From: UBA1737 sp964474685
GTDB lineage: Bacteria > Bacillota_I > Bacilli_A > ML615J-28 > CAG-313
Direction: 5' to 3'
Length of the DNA: 27,514 nucleotides
Assembly (NCBI GenBank): GCA_964474685.1
Contig: CAYYTE010000011.1
Coordinates: forward strand, 1-27,514
Position numbers and translations under genes: made by a program. Shown here piece after piece: positions 1 to 8,636 of this stretch (the first letter of the stretch is position 1; the number at the start of each line of letters is the position of its first letter). The notes under the pieces are model-generated. The model was given only the letters and a program-made list of their open reading frames with translations, did not search any database and was not told the origin of the DNA.

Positions 1-68
1 AGCATTCCATCCTCGCATACTCCATATTTAACGCTCGTACCACCAATATCAAAACACAAAACCTTCAT
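1..68 (-). CDS. ROK-family sugar kinase, N-terminal fragment (window edge)
   Basis: Only the first 22 codons are in the window, reading MKVLCFDIGGTSVKYGVCED and onward. The DIGGTSVK stretch is the N-terminal phosphate-binding (ATPase) motif of ROK proteins, which are glucokinase-like sugar kinases or sugar-responsive repressors. With the motif at the extreme N-terminus there is no room for a DNA-binding domain, so a kinase is more likely than a repressor. The Shine-Dalgarno GGAGG lies just upstream of the ATG and overlaps the TAG stop of dnaE, so the gene is probably translated from the dnaE transcript. Substrate cannot be told from the fragment. Confidence 0.8.
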   Translation of the reverse strand, partial: MKVLCFDIGGTSVKYGVCEDGM

Positions 69-77
69 ATATTCCTC

Positions 78-3000
78 CTATATTTTCTTCATTTGGTCTA
101 AAACAATTTGGATTACTTCATTTCTCTTTTGAACCCTGCCTGAAACCATATAAATCTCATGATTAATAAGTGGTTGAACCCGTTTATATAAATCTTGAAA
201 TATCGTCGCTTCCATCGCCATAAAATCATCTTCTAATGTTATAAAGGCCATTAATTCATTTGTCTTTGTTTTTATTTCTTTTATACTTGTAATCATTCCA
301 AGGGTACGAATCCTTTGTCCTTCAACTGCTTGTTTCAAATGTAATAATTGGTACTTATTATAATAATCTCCATATTGATAGAAAATATTATACAATAGAT
401 TGACACCAATTGCAATCTTTTCATTAATAAGTAATTCGCCATAACTAAATTCAGAATTATCATAGGTAGTCGGAACGACGTTTTCTACAAAACTATATTC
501 GCTTCTACTTAATATTTCCTTATAATTTGAAATCATTGCTTTCTTAGTTAATTGAAAACAATCCAAAGCCCCAGCATAAATAAGATTTTCGAATACAAGA
601 CCACTTATATACTCTTTCGTTCGATAAATAAAATCCTCAAATGAAAGAAATTGCTTTTTATTTCTTTCATCTAATAAATTCGTTGCAATAGTTTTACTGA
701 TTCCTTTTATTCCAGTTAAAGGAAATAAGAGCGCATTTCCACATACCTTAAAGCGGTTTAAGGATGTATTAATATTGGGTGAAAGAATCGTATAATTCTT
801 CCTTTTTACCATTTGAATAAATCGAGCAAGTTCAGTAGTTACCCCAATAACTCCATCCATTAAAACGCCAAAGTAATAAAGGAAATAGTTACTCTTTAAA
901 TATGCGGTTAAATAAACCAACTTAGCATATGCCACCGCATGGCTTTTATTAAAGCCGTAATCCGCAAACTTAACAATATAATTATATATCTCTTCAGCAG
1001 TTTCTTTTTGATAGCCTTTTTGAATACTACCTTTAACAAACTCTATACGTTCTTTTTCTAGCACATCTTTATTCTTCTTTGATATAGCCCTTCTTAGAAT
1101 ATCTGCTTTACCCAGTGAATACCCTGCAAACTTTTGACAAATTAACATAATTTGTTCCTGATATACAATTGTTCCATAAGTGTCTTTTAAGATTGGAATC
1201 AAATCATTATGAGGATAAATTGGCTTTTGAATTCCATTTTTACAATCGATAAAAAATGGTATTCGATCCTTAGGTCCGGGTCTATATAAGGCTACTGCCG
1301 CCGTAATATCTTCAATATTCTTAGGTTTAATGTCAATGATTAATTTTTGCATTCCTTTGCTTTCTAATTGAAATACGCCTAAGACATCTCCTGCTTGAAG
1401 TAACTTGTAAGTTCTGAAATCATTAGGGATTTGAGGGATAGCAAAATTTGGATAATCTATTTTGATAGCATCAATAGTTTCACGAACATTTGTTAGATTC
1501 TTAAGGCCTAAAAAGTCCATTTTTAAAAGACCTAAGCTTTCACAATCTCCTGCTTCAAATTGAGATTGTAAAATATCGTCTGGTCCCATTTCCAAAGGTA
1601 CCATTCTTGTAAGTTCATCTTTACTAACGATGATTCCAGCTGGATGTGTCGAAACATTCCTAGGTAAATCTTGCAACATTGCCCCAATTTTTGTAAACGT
1701 ACGAATATCTTCATAGTTCGTAATTAAAGCGATCAAATCTTCATCGTGTTCAATTAGAAATTGAAGAGAAGTAGTATTAAATTTTTTCATTCCGCTTTCA
1801 ATTGTATGCATTAATTCATCAAAGCGAATATCGGATAAATCGATAATTCTTTTACAATCATTTAAAGCCATCTTCACTTGATAAGTGCCAAAAGTAGCAA
1901 TATGACAAACCCTTTGCTTCCCATACTTATTTTGAACATATGAAATAACTTCATTACGTCTTGTATCTTCAAAGTCAATGTCAATATCTGGCATTGTGAT
2001 ACGTTCCACATTTAGAAATCTTTCGAAAAATAAATGATAGTCAATTGGGTCTACATCTGTTATTCCTAACGAATAGCAAACCAAACTAGCGCCGCCTGAA
2101 CCTCTCAAACCAACAAATATATTTTGCTTTTTAGCAAATCGTACATAATCGAAAACGATAAGGAAATAATCAGAAAAGCCCATCTTAGAAATTACATCTA
2201 GTTCATAATATAAACGGTTCATATATATATTATAACGCCTTTGATCTAATCCTCTTGGGTCTTGTTTTAACCTTTTGTCGAGACCTAACTTTGAAAGTTG
2301 TTGTAAATAGGAATCACCAGGAATCGAACTATCAAATACAGGCACAGTATATCTTCCAAATTCAATTGAAAAACCCCACCCTTTAGTAATATCCGAGGCA
2401 TTTTGAATTAACTCATGAGCACCATTATATATGGACCCGAGTTCCTGAATTGTATTTAAATACTCTTCTGATTGATATGCGGGAACAACATATTCTTTTC
2501 CCATACTAATTTTTTGTAATAATTCAAACCCTTGGTAATCCTCCTTATGTAAAAAAGAAACAACCGGCAGTGCTACACATCGAACATGTTGAGCATTAAG
2601 TTTTTCAACACTTTCAAAATAGACATTTTTTAGTTTGTCATAAAAAGCAGTAAAACCAACAAGTACCTCATCAAAAACAGTTTGAAGGGGACCACATATT
2701 GCGTCAATCTTAAGAGTAGCATTTATATATAATTTATTTAAAGAACTATCATTTAAAACAAGGCATGAACAAATACCTAAAGAATAAGCTTTTAATTCAT
2801 CAAGTGATAATGGATTTGTAGATTGCGCTGCAACCGTACTTACTTTTAAAAGATTCCTATATCCCATATTATTCATAGCATACAAAATGACTTCAAAAAA
2901 AGTTTGATTTATCTTTAGATTTATTTTTAAACCAATAATAGGTTTAATATTATTTGCAATACAGGCTTTATAAAAAGGAATAACACCGTAAAGCGTTTTG

Positions 3001-3122
3001 TCACCAACCATACAACAAGTAGAATAATTATAAGTATGTAATAGGGGAATTAACTCTTTGATCTTACAAGTACTATTCAATAAGCAATATTCGGTTTTAA
3101 CATACATCGCGACAAAATCCAT
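78..3122 (-). CDS. dnaE: DNA polymerase III subunit alpha (DnaE type)
   Basis: Replicative C-family DNA polymerase, the error-prone/primer-extending DnaE of Gram-positive bacteria. Visible parts, numbered from a GTG 9 bases upstream: N-terminal PHP domain (about 8-280), the polymerase core with GLRGSGGAS near 341 and catalytic aspartates in PDIDIDF at 381-387 and KMDFLGL at 537-543, YRPGP and YQEQIM in the fingers/palm, a helix-hairpin-helix (LTGIKGISK), and a C-terminal OB fold (about 935-1015). About 1,014 residues, slightly short for the family. I chose the ATG at 3122: it lies at a proper distance from AAAGGTGAG, and MDFVAMYVKTEYCLLNS aligns with family N-termini. The upstream GTG at 3131 would leave almost no leader after the predicted transcription start. 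The metal-binding histidines of PHP motif I (normally HxH) are Tyr and Lys here, so that domain is presumably inactive. The ROK kinase follows directly. Confidence 0.96.
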   Translation of the reverse strand: MDFVAMYVKTEYCLLNSTCKIKELIPLLHTYNYSTCCMVGDKTLYGVIPFYKACIANNIKPIIGLKINLKINQTFFEVILYAMNNMGYRNLLKVSTVAAQSTNPLSLDELKAYSLGICSCLVLNDSSLNKLYINATLKIDAICGPLQTVFDEVLVGFTAFYDKLKNVYFESVEKLNAQHVRCVALPVVSFLHKEDYQGFELLQKISMGKEYVVPAYQSEEYLNTIQELGSIYNGAHELIQNASDITKGWGFSIEFGRYTVPVFDSSIPGDSYLQQLSKLGLDKRLKQDPRGLDQRRYNIYMNRLYYELDVISKMGFSDYFLIVFDYVRFAKKQNIFVGLRGSGGASLVCYSLGITDVDPIDYHLFFERFLNVERITMPDIDIDFEDTRRNEVISYVQNKYGKQRVCHIATFGTYQVKMALNDCKRIIDLSDIRFDELMHTIESGMKKFNTTSLQFLIEHDEDLIALITNYEDIRTFTKIGAMLQDLPRNVSTHPAGIIVSKDELTRMVPLEMGPDDILQSQFEAGDCESLGLLKMDFLGLKNLTNVRETIDAIKIDYPNFAIPQIPNDFRTYKLLQAGDVLGVFQLESKGMQKLIIDIKPKNIEDITAAVALYRPGPKDRIPFFIDCKNGIQKPIYPHNDLIPILKDTYGTIVYQEQIMLICQKFAGYSLGKADILRRAISKKNKDVLEKERIEFVKGSIQKGYQKETAEEIYNYIVKFADYGFNKSHAVAYAKLVYLTAYLKSNYFLYYFGVLMDGVIGVTTELARFIQMVKRKNYTILSPNINTSLNRFKVCGNALLFPLTGIKGISKTIATNLLDERNKKQFLSFEDFIYRTKEYISGLVFENLIYAGALDCFQLTKKAMISNYKEILSRSEYSFVENVVPTTYDNSEFSYGELLINEKIAIGVNLLYNIFYQYGDYYNKYQLLHLKQAVEGQRIRTLGMITSIKEIKTKTNELMAFITLEDDFMAMEATIFQDLYKRVQPLINHEIYMVSGRVQKRNEVIQIVLDQMKKI

Positions 3123-3144
3123 AATACTCACCTTTCCTCTATTT

Positions 3145-3173
3145 ATTATACCATATTCACTCAGTTTTGAAAA
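3145..3173 (-). promoter_or_regulatory. Promoter of dnaE
   Basis: On the minus strand, TATAAT (3145-3150) is preceded by TGG (extended -10) and, 17 bases further up, TTTTCA (3168-3173, 4 of 6 matches to TTGACA). The expected transcription start near 3138 gives a leader of only about 15 bases, which favours the ATG at 3122 as the dnaE start. Confidence 0.7.
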
Positions 3174-3211
3174 GCAAAAATAATGAATATACCTTTAATT
3201 TTACTTAAGTT

Positions 3212-3251
3212 AAAAAAACATCGAGTAATCAACATAGAATGATTACTCGAT
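3212..3251 (-). terminator. Rho-independent terminator of the surface-protein operon
   Basis: Perfect 12-bp inverted repeat ATCGAGTAATCA (3220-3231) / TGATTACTCGAT (3240-3251) with an 8-base loop. On the minus strand it is followed one base later by seven T (A run 3212-3218). It lies just after the stop at 3262 and separates this operon from the dnaE promoter. Confidence 0.9.
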
Positions 3252-3261
3252 ATTATATAAT

Positions 3262-5520
3262 TTACTCTTTTTCGATTCTTTTTCTCATCTTCTTTTTTTT
3301 GTAAATAAGAACTCCTACTAATACAAGGCCACAACCAACAAATAAACCAGAGCTGACAAAAAGCACAGTTAAATCATTTTCTTTGAAATAATGTTCGGTA
3401 ATATTTTTCTTGCCCAAGATTACCTTAGTAGGCTTTGTATCTGGGGATGTTTCCCAAGTAATTTGAACAAGTAGTTCATCTTCAAAAGTAAATTTCATTA
3501 AACCAATCATATCCAAATTTTTTGTTTTTTTGAAATTCATGCTGTTCAGTAAATACTCTTTATTCTCACCATTCAAAGAGGCTACCAAATAACAATTCAT
3601 CGTGTAATTTAATGAATTATCCATAACAGGCAATTCGACTTCATAATCCTTTAGATATATATATTTATTATATAGAAAATCCTTACCTACTATCTCTACT
3701 CGAACACAATCAATCATCTTCATTTCATCTTTGATTAATACTTTAAAATTAAATTCTTCCTCATCTTCTTCAACTAATTCATACTCCATTCTAGGACATA
3801 TAGTTTGAATATAAACTTGAAAACTATAGCATAAATTATTATTATTTTTAAGTTCAATATCTACCCTTTTGCACTCATACTGATTCGATGCTTGAATAGA
3901 AAAAGTAATTTCTTCATCTATATATGTAAAATCGCATAAGGAACCATTGCAATAAAGTTTTAATTTATCTGAAAGAGTTCCACTTACTTTTTGATGTATT
4001 AGAACCTTTTCCCCAGGGGTAGCATATATTACGTTTTGTGATGAAGAAACCATAGGGGATTTATAATAGCCATCAACTACATGAATAGTAAACATTCGTT
4101 TTAGTCCTTCATTGTTTGTAATGCATATTTCGTAATCGCCTTCGGTAGTTAAAGAATAACCCGGACTAATCGGTTCTTGATTTAGAGTCGCTGCTCCAAA
4201 AAAATCAAGGACAAACCCAAGGGGAACAATAGAACCATCCTGAAAGTTCTCATAATCATGAACGATGAGTTTTGTTTTTTTATATTCAACTCTCCCATCC
4301 TCATGACTTATCTTATAAGTAATATCATAATTACCACTCATCCTTTTTTCAAAATAAGGAGTAATTTTACTCGTTGAAATTATAGGTTCCTCAAAATAAG
4401 AATTCATGTGAACATTGGAATAATCATCTAAATCATAATCATCGAAATAACAATTTTTTTCTTCTACAAATGGCACATCAATGTATTCAAGTAATATAAT
4501 ACTGGATTTTGTTCCATCTTGAACACCTAAGAGCCAATTGCCCTTAAATAAAGCAATAAATTGTGCATAAATAGTTTTATAATCAAGTTGCTTCGAAAGG
4601 TTTAATTTATCAAAACATTGAAACTCTACTTTATCTTCCCAAATTGTAGTTTTAATCCACTTCGTTGAATTTCCTTTCACCAAATGAAGACTCGAAGGAT
4701 ATAAAGAATAGACTTGTTTTCTTATAATATTGTTATTATCAATACAATAAATCACATTTGAAACAAGTTGACGAATATTTAAACTTAAGTAAAAACAGTT
4801 ATTTTTAAATACTAGTTCATGAGGTGTTTCATACGATGTATTTTCATTAAAATAGAGCGTATCTTCTAACTCATTATCCAAATTATATTTAACTAACGCT
4901 GTTTTCTTTTCTCCCACATTTCCGACATTTTCAAAATCACTATCCTCAGTAATTGCATTTTTTACCATTGCAAAAGCAAAACCAAAGGGATAATTAACTC
5001 CTAATTTAAAATCCGTTGCTTCCTTGCCTTTTACAGTATACAATTTAGAAGCTCCGTTCATTGATTCTAATCGTATATAACTTGCGTGAAGATTTTTATT
5101 TCCATATAGGATAATCTCTTCATTGTCTAATACAAATAGACCATTTAAAACTATATCTTCTACAACACGTTCTACATTTGTTTTCTTTACTTTATCAAAT
5201 TGATTCAATATATATCGATTGTTCCAATATAGAATATAAATGAAATCACTCGTCTCATATACATCAATGAAGTTCCCAATAACTTTATAGATTTCAGCAT
5301 TCTCTACAAAATATCTCGTAGCATTGTGTTGAATAGTTAGATAACCATCACTTAGTGCTCTTAAATCTTCAAGTAGACCAGCATCTTCAAGTAGCGTTGT
5401 AGTTTTCCACATAGAATTGTCATCTTTCGTTTCAGCAAAACTCCCATTCAAACGAATTCCAAAATTTAAAACAAATAGTGAAAATACTACAAAACTTGCT
5501 ATAATTATTTTTTTCATCAT
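3262..5520 (-). CDS. Membrane-anchored surface protein with Ig-like module, function unknown
   Basis: About 752 residues; not recognised as a named family. It has a signal peptide (residues 1-29, ending near GSFA), a long beta-rich region with repeated aromatic/strand-like segments (about 40-370, possibly propeller-like), an Ig-like stretch (about 380-500, including LNQEPISPGYSL), then further beta-rich sequence. A single C-terminal membrane helix (about 718-740) is followed by KKKKMRKR, so the bulk should face outside and the tail the cytoplasm. No sortase motif. Its ATG overlaps the stop of the upstream gene; a second ATG at 5517 has better spacing from the AAAGGG ribosome site and may be the true start. 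It shares architecture and the Ig-like module with the gene just upstream, so the two probably work together at the cell surface (inference). Confidence 0.85.
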   Translation of the reverse strand: MMKKIIIASFVVFSLFVLNFGIRLNGSFAETKDDNSMWKTTTLLEDAGLLEDLRALSDGYLTIQHNATRYFVENAEIYKVIGNFIDVYETSDFIYILYWNNRYILNQFDKVKKTNVERVVEDIVLNGLFVLDNEEIILYGNKNLHASYIRLESMNGASKLYTVKGKEATDFKLGVNYPFGFAFAMVKNAITEDSDFENVGNVGEKKTALVKYNLDNELEDTLYFNENTSYETPHELVFKNNCFYLSLNIRQLVSNVIYCIDNNNIIRKQVYSLYPSSLHLVKGNSTKWIKTTIWEDKVEFQCFDKLNLSKQLDYKTIYAQFIALFKGNWLLGVQDGTKSSIILLEYIDVPFVEEKNCYFDDYDLDDYSNVHMNSYFEEPIISTSKITPYFEKRMSGNYDITYKISHEDGRVEYKKTKLIVHDYENFQDGSIVPLGFVLDFFGAATLNQEPISPGYSLTTEGDYEICITNNEGLKRMFTIHVVDGYYKSPMVSSSQNVIYATPGEKVLIHQKVSGTLSDKLKLYCNGSLCDFTYIDEEITFSIQASNQYECKRVDIELKNNNNLCYSFQVYIQTICPRMEYELVEEDEEEFNFKVLIKDEMKMIDCVRVEIVGKDFLYNKYIYLKDYEVELPVMDNSLNYTMNCYLVASLNGENKEYLLNSMNFKKTKNLDMIGLMKFTFEDELLVQITWETSPDTKPTKVILGKKNITEHYFKENDLTVLFVSSGLFVGCGLVLVGVLIYKKKKMRKRIEKE

Positions 5521-7520
5521 ACCCTTTTTCTCCTAAATATTTCATATATAGTAAATGAGAATAACAGGAAAGGAAACGAGAGTGTCCATAATAAATTTTC
5601 ACTTTTTTTAACCTTATCCTCTTGTACTAAGGTATCATTTTCGATTTGAATATCTTTTAAATCTTTATTTGATTCACTTACTATATCTCCAATGTCGAAT
5701 TCCGGTTCTATTTCTTTTGTTACTCTTTTCTTTTCAATATCAAATGAAACCACCTTTGTTTCATCCTTTCCAACGACTTTTAAAACGTGAGACCCTAGTT
5801 CATTACATTTATATCCAGAGGATATGTTCTTTCCATCTAATTCACCTTTCCCAACAAAGGATATATTCGTATCTATATCATAAGACCTTTGATCGATAAC
5901 AGATATTTCTGATTCAACAAGGACATCTTTATACAAATGGAGTTCAATACCCTCTTCAAGAAATACATAGTGAACCGGATATGTTCCAAACATTGTATTA
6001 TCTACTACTGTTTCACTCAGTTTGTAATGATGAGTAGCAACTTGGTCATTTATGTAGACTTCATAGTCGTTATAATTAGATTCTTTTGAATCAACGGATG
6101 TTTTACCTTTACTTACTACTTGGCCTGTAAGGTTACTTTTAAAATAAATCCCATCATTTCTACAATCAACAAAGTTCATTTGATTCGATAAATACAACTT
6201 TTGAGCAGTATCATTAACTACCATTTCATTTAATAGTTTTTCTTCGGTTCGAACATGATAAAGAATTCCTATGTTGTTATTCTTGTTTGTCGTATTATAA
6301 AGAATGCGAAGAACTCCTTCTTCTAAACTTGAATCCATATAGGATAAGTTTACAATGTCCTCATCCTTATTCTCATAAAGCATAGACATTTCTAATTCAT
6401 AAGAGTGATTTAATCGATATAAAAAATATTTCTTTTTCCCGGGATATCCACCATAAATACAAAAACACTCTTCATCAATAAAAGTATTAAATATTTGATA
6501 ATCATTAAAACTACCGATAATGATATCTTTAATATGTCCCAATTCATAATCATAAAAGCGAATTTGATAACCCATAGAAGGTGCTATATTGGGGTTTTTA
6601 ATATACTTTTGGATAACAATTAATTCTCCATTATTCTCAGAAAGAAACGCTACATCATCTTCTTTGTTAAGCCCCAGTGATACGGCTTTGTCTAGGCCCA
6701 AAGTGTCTTTATGTATCTTTAATAAATACCCATCAAAATGATTTATATCCTCATGAGTAAAATCAGTAAATACTCCATTTGTAGACTTTGTCTTACCTCC
6801 TATAAATATATTATTCTTCGTAACGTGAATTGCATTGGCATAATCAATATCATTTCCGGAATAGGTTACTTCATTCACTTTCTCTCCATTCATCCGGTAT
6901 TCCCATAGTGTAACATCATACGATGTATCTTTAGTACTCATTTCTCCAATTAAAAAAAGGTGACAAGTAGTTTCATCATAAACGATTTTAGAAACATGTG
7001 CTAATTTATCCTCAAATATTGTTGTATTAACGAGTAGTTTATTCTCTTTAAAGATAAGTAATTTTGAAGTAAAGTAATATAGAGGTTCCACCTCTTTTGC
7101 CTCACATTGAATGATACATAATTCTCCCGTCGGAAGTGTGATTGAAACATCACTTGAGTATTCTTTCGTTGCTTCAAGAACTCTTGTTTCCTTTAAACTC
7201 GTATATCCTTTTTCCTTTAGCTCCTCAGGACTTAACAAAACAACTTTTCTTAGATAAGACTTCTTTGATAGTTTGTGTTCGTAGGTAACAATGTATTCCC
7301 CACATTCATTCCAATTAACGGGATTTTTTGTTATGTTATAGCCTAATAATTCTAACTCCTGATCTTGATTCATTCCCACTTCTGAAACAAACGTATAGTT
7401 AACACTTTTATCTTTTACAGATTGAATCGTATCATTTTCATTTCTCGTTTCTCCATAAACTACACCGATAGGCAATAAAAATAATTGCAATAGTAAAATA
7501 ATTATAATAATTTTTTTCAT
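5517..7520 (-). CDS. Membrane-anchored surface protein with Ig-like and propeller-like regions, function unknown
   Basis: About 667 residues. Signal peptide MKKIIIIILLLQLFLLPIG, an Ig-like segment (about 45-105, with the CGEYIVTYEH pattern typical of bacterial Ig/DUF5011-like folds), and a central region with SBBP-like propeller features (IFIGGKTKS, then DGYLLKIHKD). A second Ig-like part (about 480-600) contains LDGKNISSGY and resembles the module in the downstream protein. The C-terminus is one membrane helix with FRRKRV. The start was moved to the ATG at 7520: the upstream in-frame GTG at 7535 overlaps the AAAGGAG ribosome site itself. It is the first gene of a two-gene operon and its TGA stop overlaps the next ATG. 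Function and ligand cannot be named from sequence. Confidence 0.86.
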   Translation of the reverse strand: MKKIIIIILLLQLFLLPIGVVYGETRNENDTIQSVKDKSVNYTFVSEVGMNQDQELELLGYNITKNPVNWNECGEYIVTYEHKLSKKSYLRKVVLLSPEELKEKGYTSLKETRVLEATKEYSSDVSITLPTGELCIIQCEAKEVEPLYYFTSKLLIFKENKLLVNTTIFEDKLAHVSKIVYDETTCHLFLIGEMSTKDTSYDVTLWEYRMNGEKVNEVTYSGNDIDYANAIHVTKNNIFIGGKTKSTNGVFTDFTHEDINHFDGYLLKIHKDTLGLDKAVSLGLNKEDDVAFLSENNGELIVIQKYIKNPNIAPSMGYQIRFYDYELGHIKDIIIGSFNDYQIFNTFIDEECFCIYGGYPGKKKYFLYRLNHSYELEMSMLYENKDEDIVNLSYMDSSLEEGVLRILYNTTNKNNNIGILYHVRTEEKLLNEMVVNDTAQKLYLSNQMNFVDCRNDGIYFKSNLTGQVVSKGKTSVDSKESNYNDYEVYINDQVATHHYKLSETVVDNTMFGTYPVHYVFLEEGIELHLYKDVLVESEISVIDQRSYDIDTNISFVGKGELDGKNISSGYKCNELGSHVLKVVGKDETKVVSFDIEKKRVTKEIEPEFDIGDIVSESNKDLKDIQIENDTLVQEDKVKKSENLLWTLSFPFLLFSFTIYEIFRRKRV

Positions 7521-7581
7521 ATATACTCCTTTCACTTATATATTTACTAAATTACTTAATTATTACTTTTTTTAAAAATAT

Positions 7582-7607
7582 AAAAAAAGCCTAGAAATCT
7601 AGGCTTT
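7582..7607 (-). terminator. Rho-independent terminator of the FAD-enzyme/methyltransferase operon
   Basis: AAAGCCTAG (7586-7594), loop AAAT, CTAGGCTTT (7599-7607), a 9-bp perfect stem. On the minus strand it runs into a T run (A run 7582-7588). It begins 4 bases after the methyltransferase-like gene's stop. Confidence 0.9.
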
Positions 7608-7610
7608 ATT

Positions 7611-8636
7611 TTAGTTATTTAGATTACTTTTACTAATAAATGCACATCTTTGTAAAACTTCTACTTGTAGTCTTGGATCATTGGGTAATACAAGACATGG
7701 TATATCCATAGAACCCTTACTACTTTTTTTAAAGGATAGAATACATTTTTGTTTTTCTTTTGTATTCATAAAAGTTTCTGGAAGCATTAAAAAATAATTT
7801 GTTTTAAAATGTTTTGTATAGAAGTCTTTAAATATATTCTTGTTATCGTGATTAAAAAAATCATTTTCAACAAGAAATAAGGCTTCTTGAAACTCACAAT
7901 AACTATTCAATCTTTCAAGTAAAAGATAAGGGAAATACCTTATACCTTGTTGATACAAAAAAGAATCATAACTATAATCATAATCGTAAGAAGATAAGTC
8001 ACTAACAATATAATTTGTTTTAAACCCATACGTTTTTAAAACATCCATTCGATTCATAATTAATGGTATTTGAAGCAATTCACTTTTCCTTAAAGCAACA
8101 TCAACTAACAAATCTTGAGAATCAAAACCAACGAGATTTACTTTAGATCTTAGATTAGAAGCTAAATAAAACGCTAAACTCCCAACCCCAAAATTTACAT
8201 CGGTAATTTCAATTGCTTTTTTACGAGATGAAGCATTTAGTAAATAGGTAAAGAAATGAGAAACGCCAAAAGGAGTTAAAGATTCAAGTGGAAACGACAA
8301 GTTTTTAAATCCATTTATATCAATCAAAAAAAGAGCAGTATAAAGTTCCCCTTTACTTATTTTATGTTCTTTTAAACACTTACGAAATGTCTTAAGAATT
8401 GTATCAATCTTTATAATTGCTTGAGGATAATATATATCTAAAGTGTTTTTATCGAAAAAATAATCGACAATCTTATTAAAACAAATATAATATGTTAAAC
8501 GCCCCTTAGAGTTATTATAATTTGTAACTGCTGTATTATCAACCTTATCATCAATCGAAGCATCATAATAAATCCTAGTAGCATCATCGAGTAAAAGATA
8601 TATACCATTAATCAAATCATTATTATTTGGATTCAT
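7611..8636 (-). CDS. YtxK-like class I SAM-dependent methyltransferase homologue, degenerate
   Basis: 341 residues. The second half has a Rossmann methyltransferase outline: ITDVNFGVGSLAFYLASNL (about 142-160, motif I), VGFDSQDLLVDVA (acidic motif II), then SDLSSYDYDYSY where N6-adenine methylases have NPPY/DPPY. It ends with a strand pattern (FLMLPETFM, then KCILSFKKS) like the C-terminus of Bacillus YtxK-type proteins. The N-terminal half is helical and of the same general kind. Because the catalytic NPPY-type tetrad is missing and the glycine loop is reduced, I call it a homologue and not a proven DNA methyltransferase. Ribosome site GGAGGAG sits 7 bases before the ATG. The start overlaps the 3' end of the upstream FAD-enzyme gene by 14 bases, so the two are co-translated. 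Confidence 0.65.
   Translation of the reverse strand: MNPNNNDLINGIYLLLDDATRIYYDASIDDKVDNTAVTNYNNSKGRLTYYICFNKIVDYFFDKNTLDIYYPQAIIKIDTILKTFRKCLKEHKISKGELYTALFLIDINGFKNLSFPLESLTPFGVSHFFTYLLNASSRKKAIEITDVNFGVGSLAFYLASNLRSKVNLVGFDSQDLLVDVALRKSELLQIPLIMNRMDVLKTYGFKTNYIVSDLSSYDYDYSYDSFLYQQGIRYFPYLLLERLNSYCEFQEALFLVENDFFNHDNKNIFKDFYTKHFKTNYFLMLPETFMNTKEKQKCILSFKKSSKGSMDIPCLVLPNDPRLQVEVLQRCAFISKSNLNN

Noticed and set aside
2718..2733. AGCATTTATATATAAT, similar to the invertible-segment arm
   Set aside because: It lies inside the dnaE coding sequence, differs by a missing base, and is what AT-rich codons give by chance.
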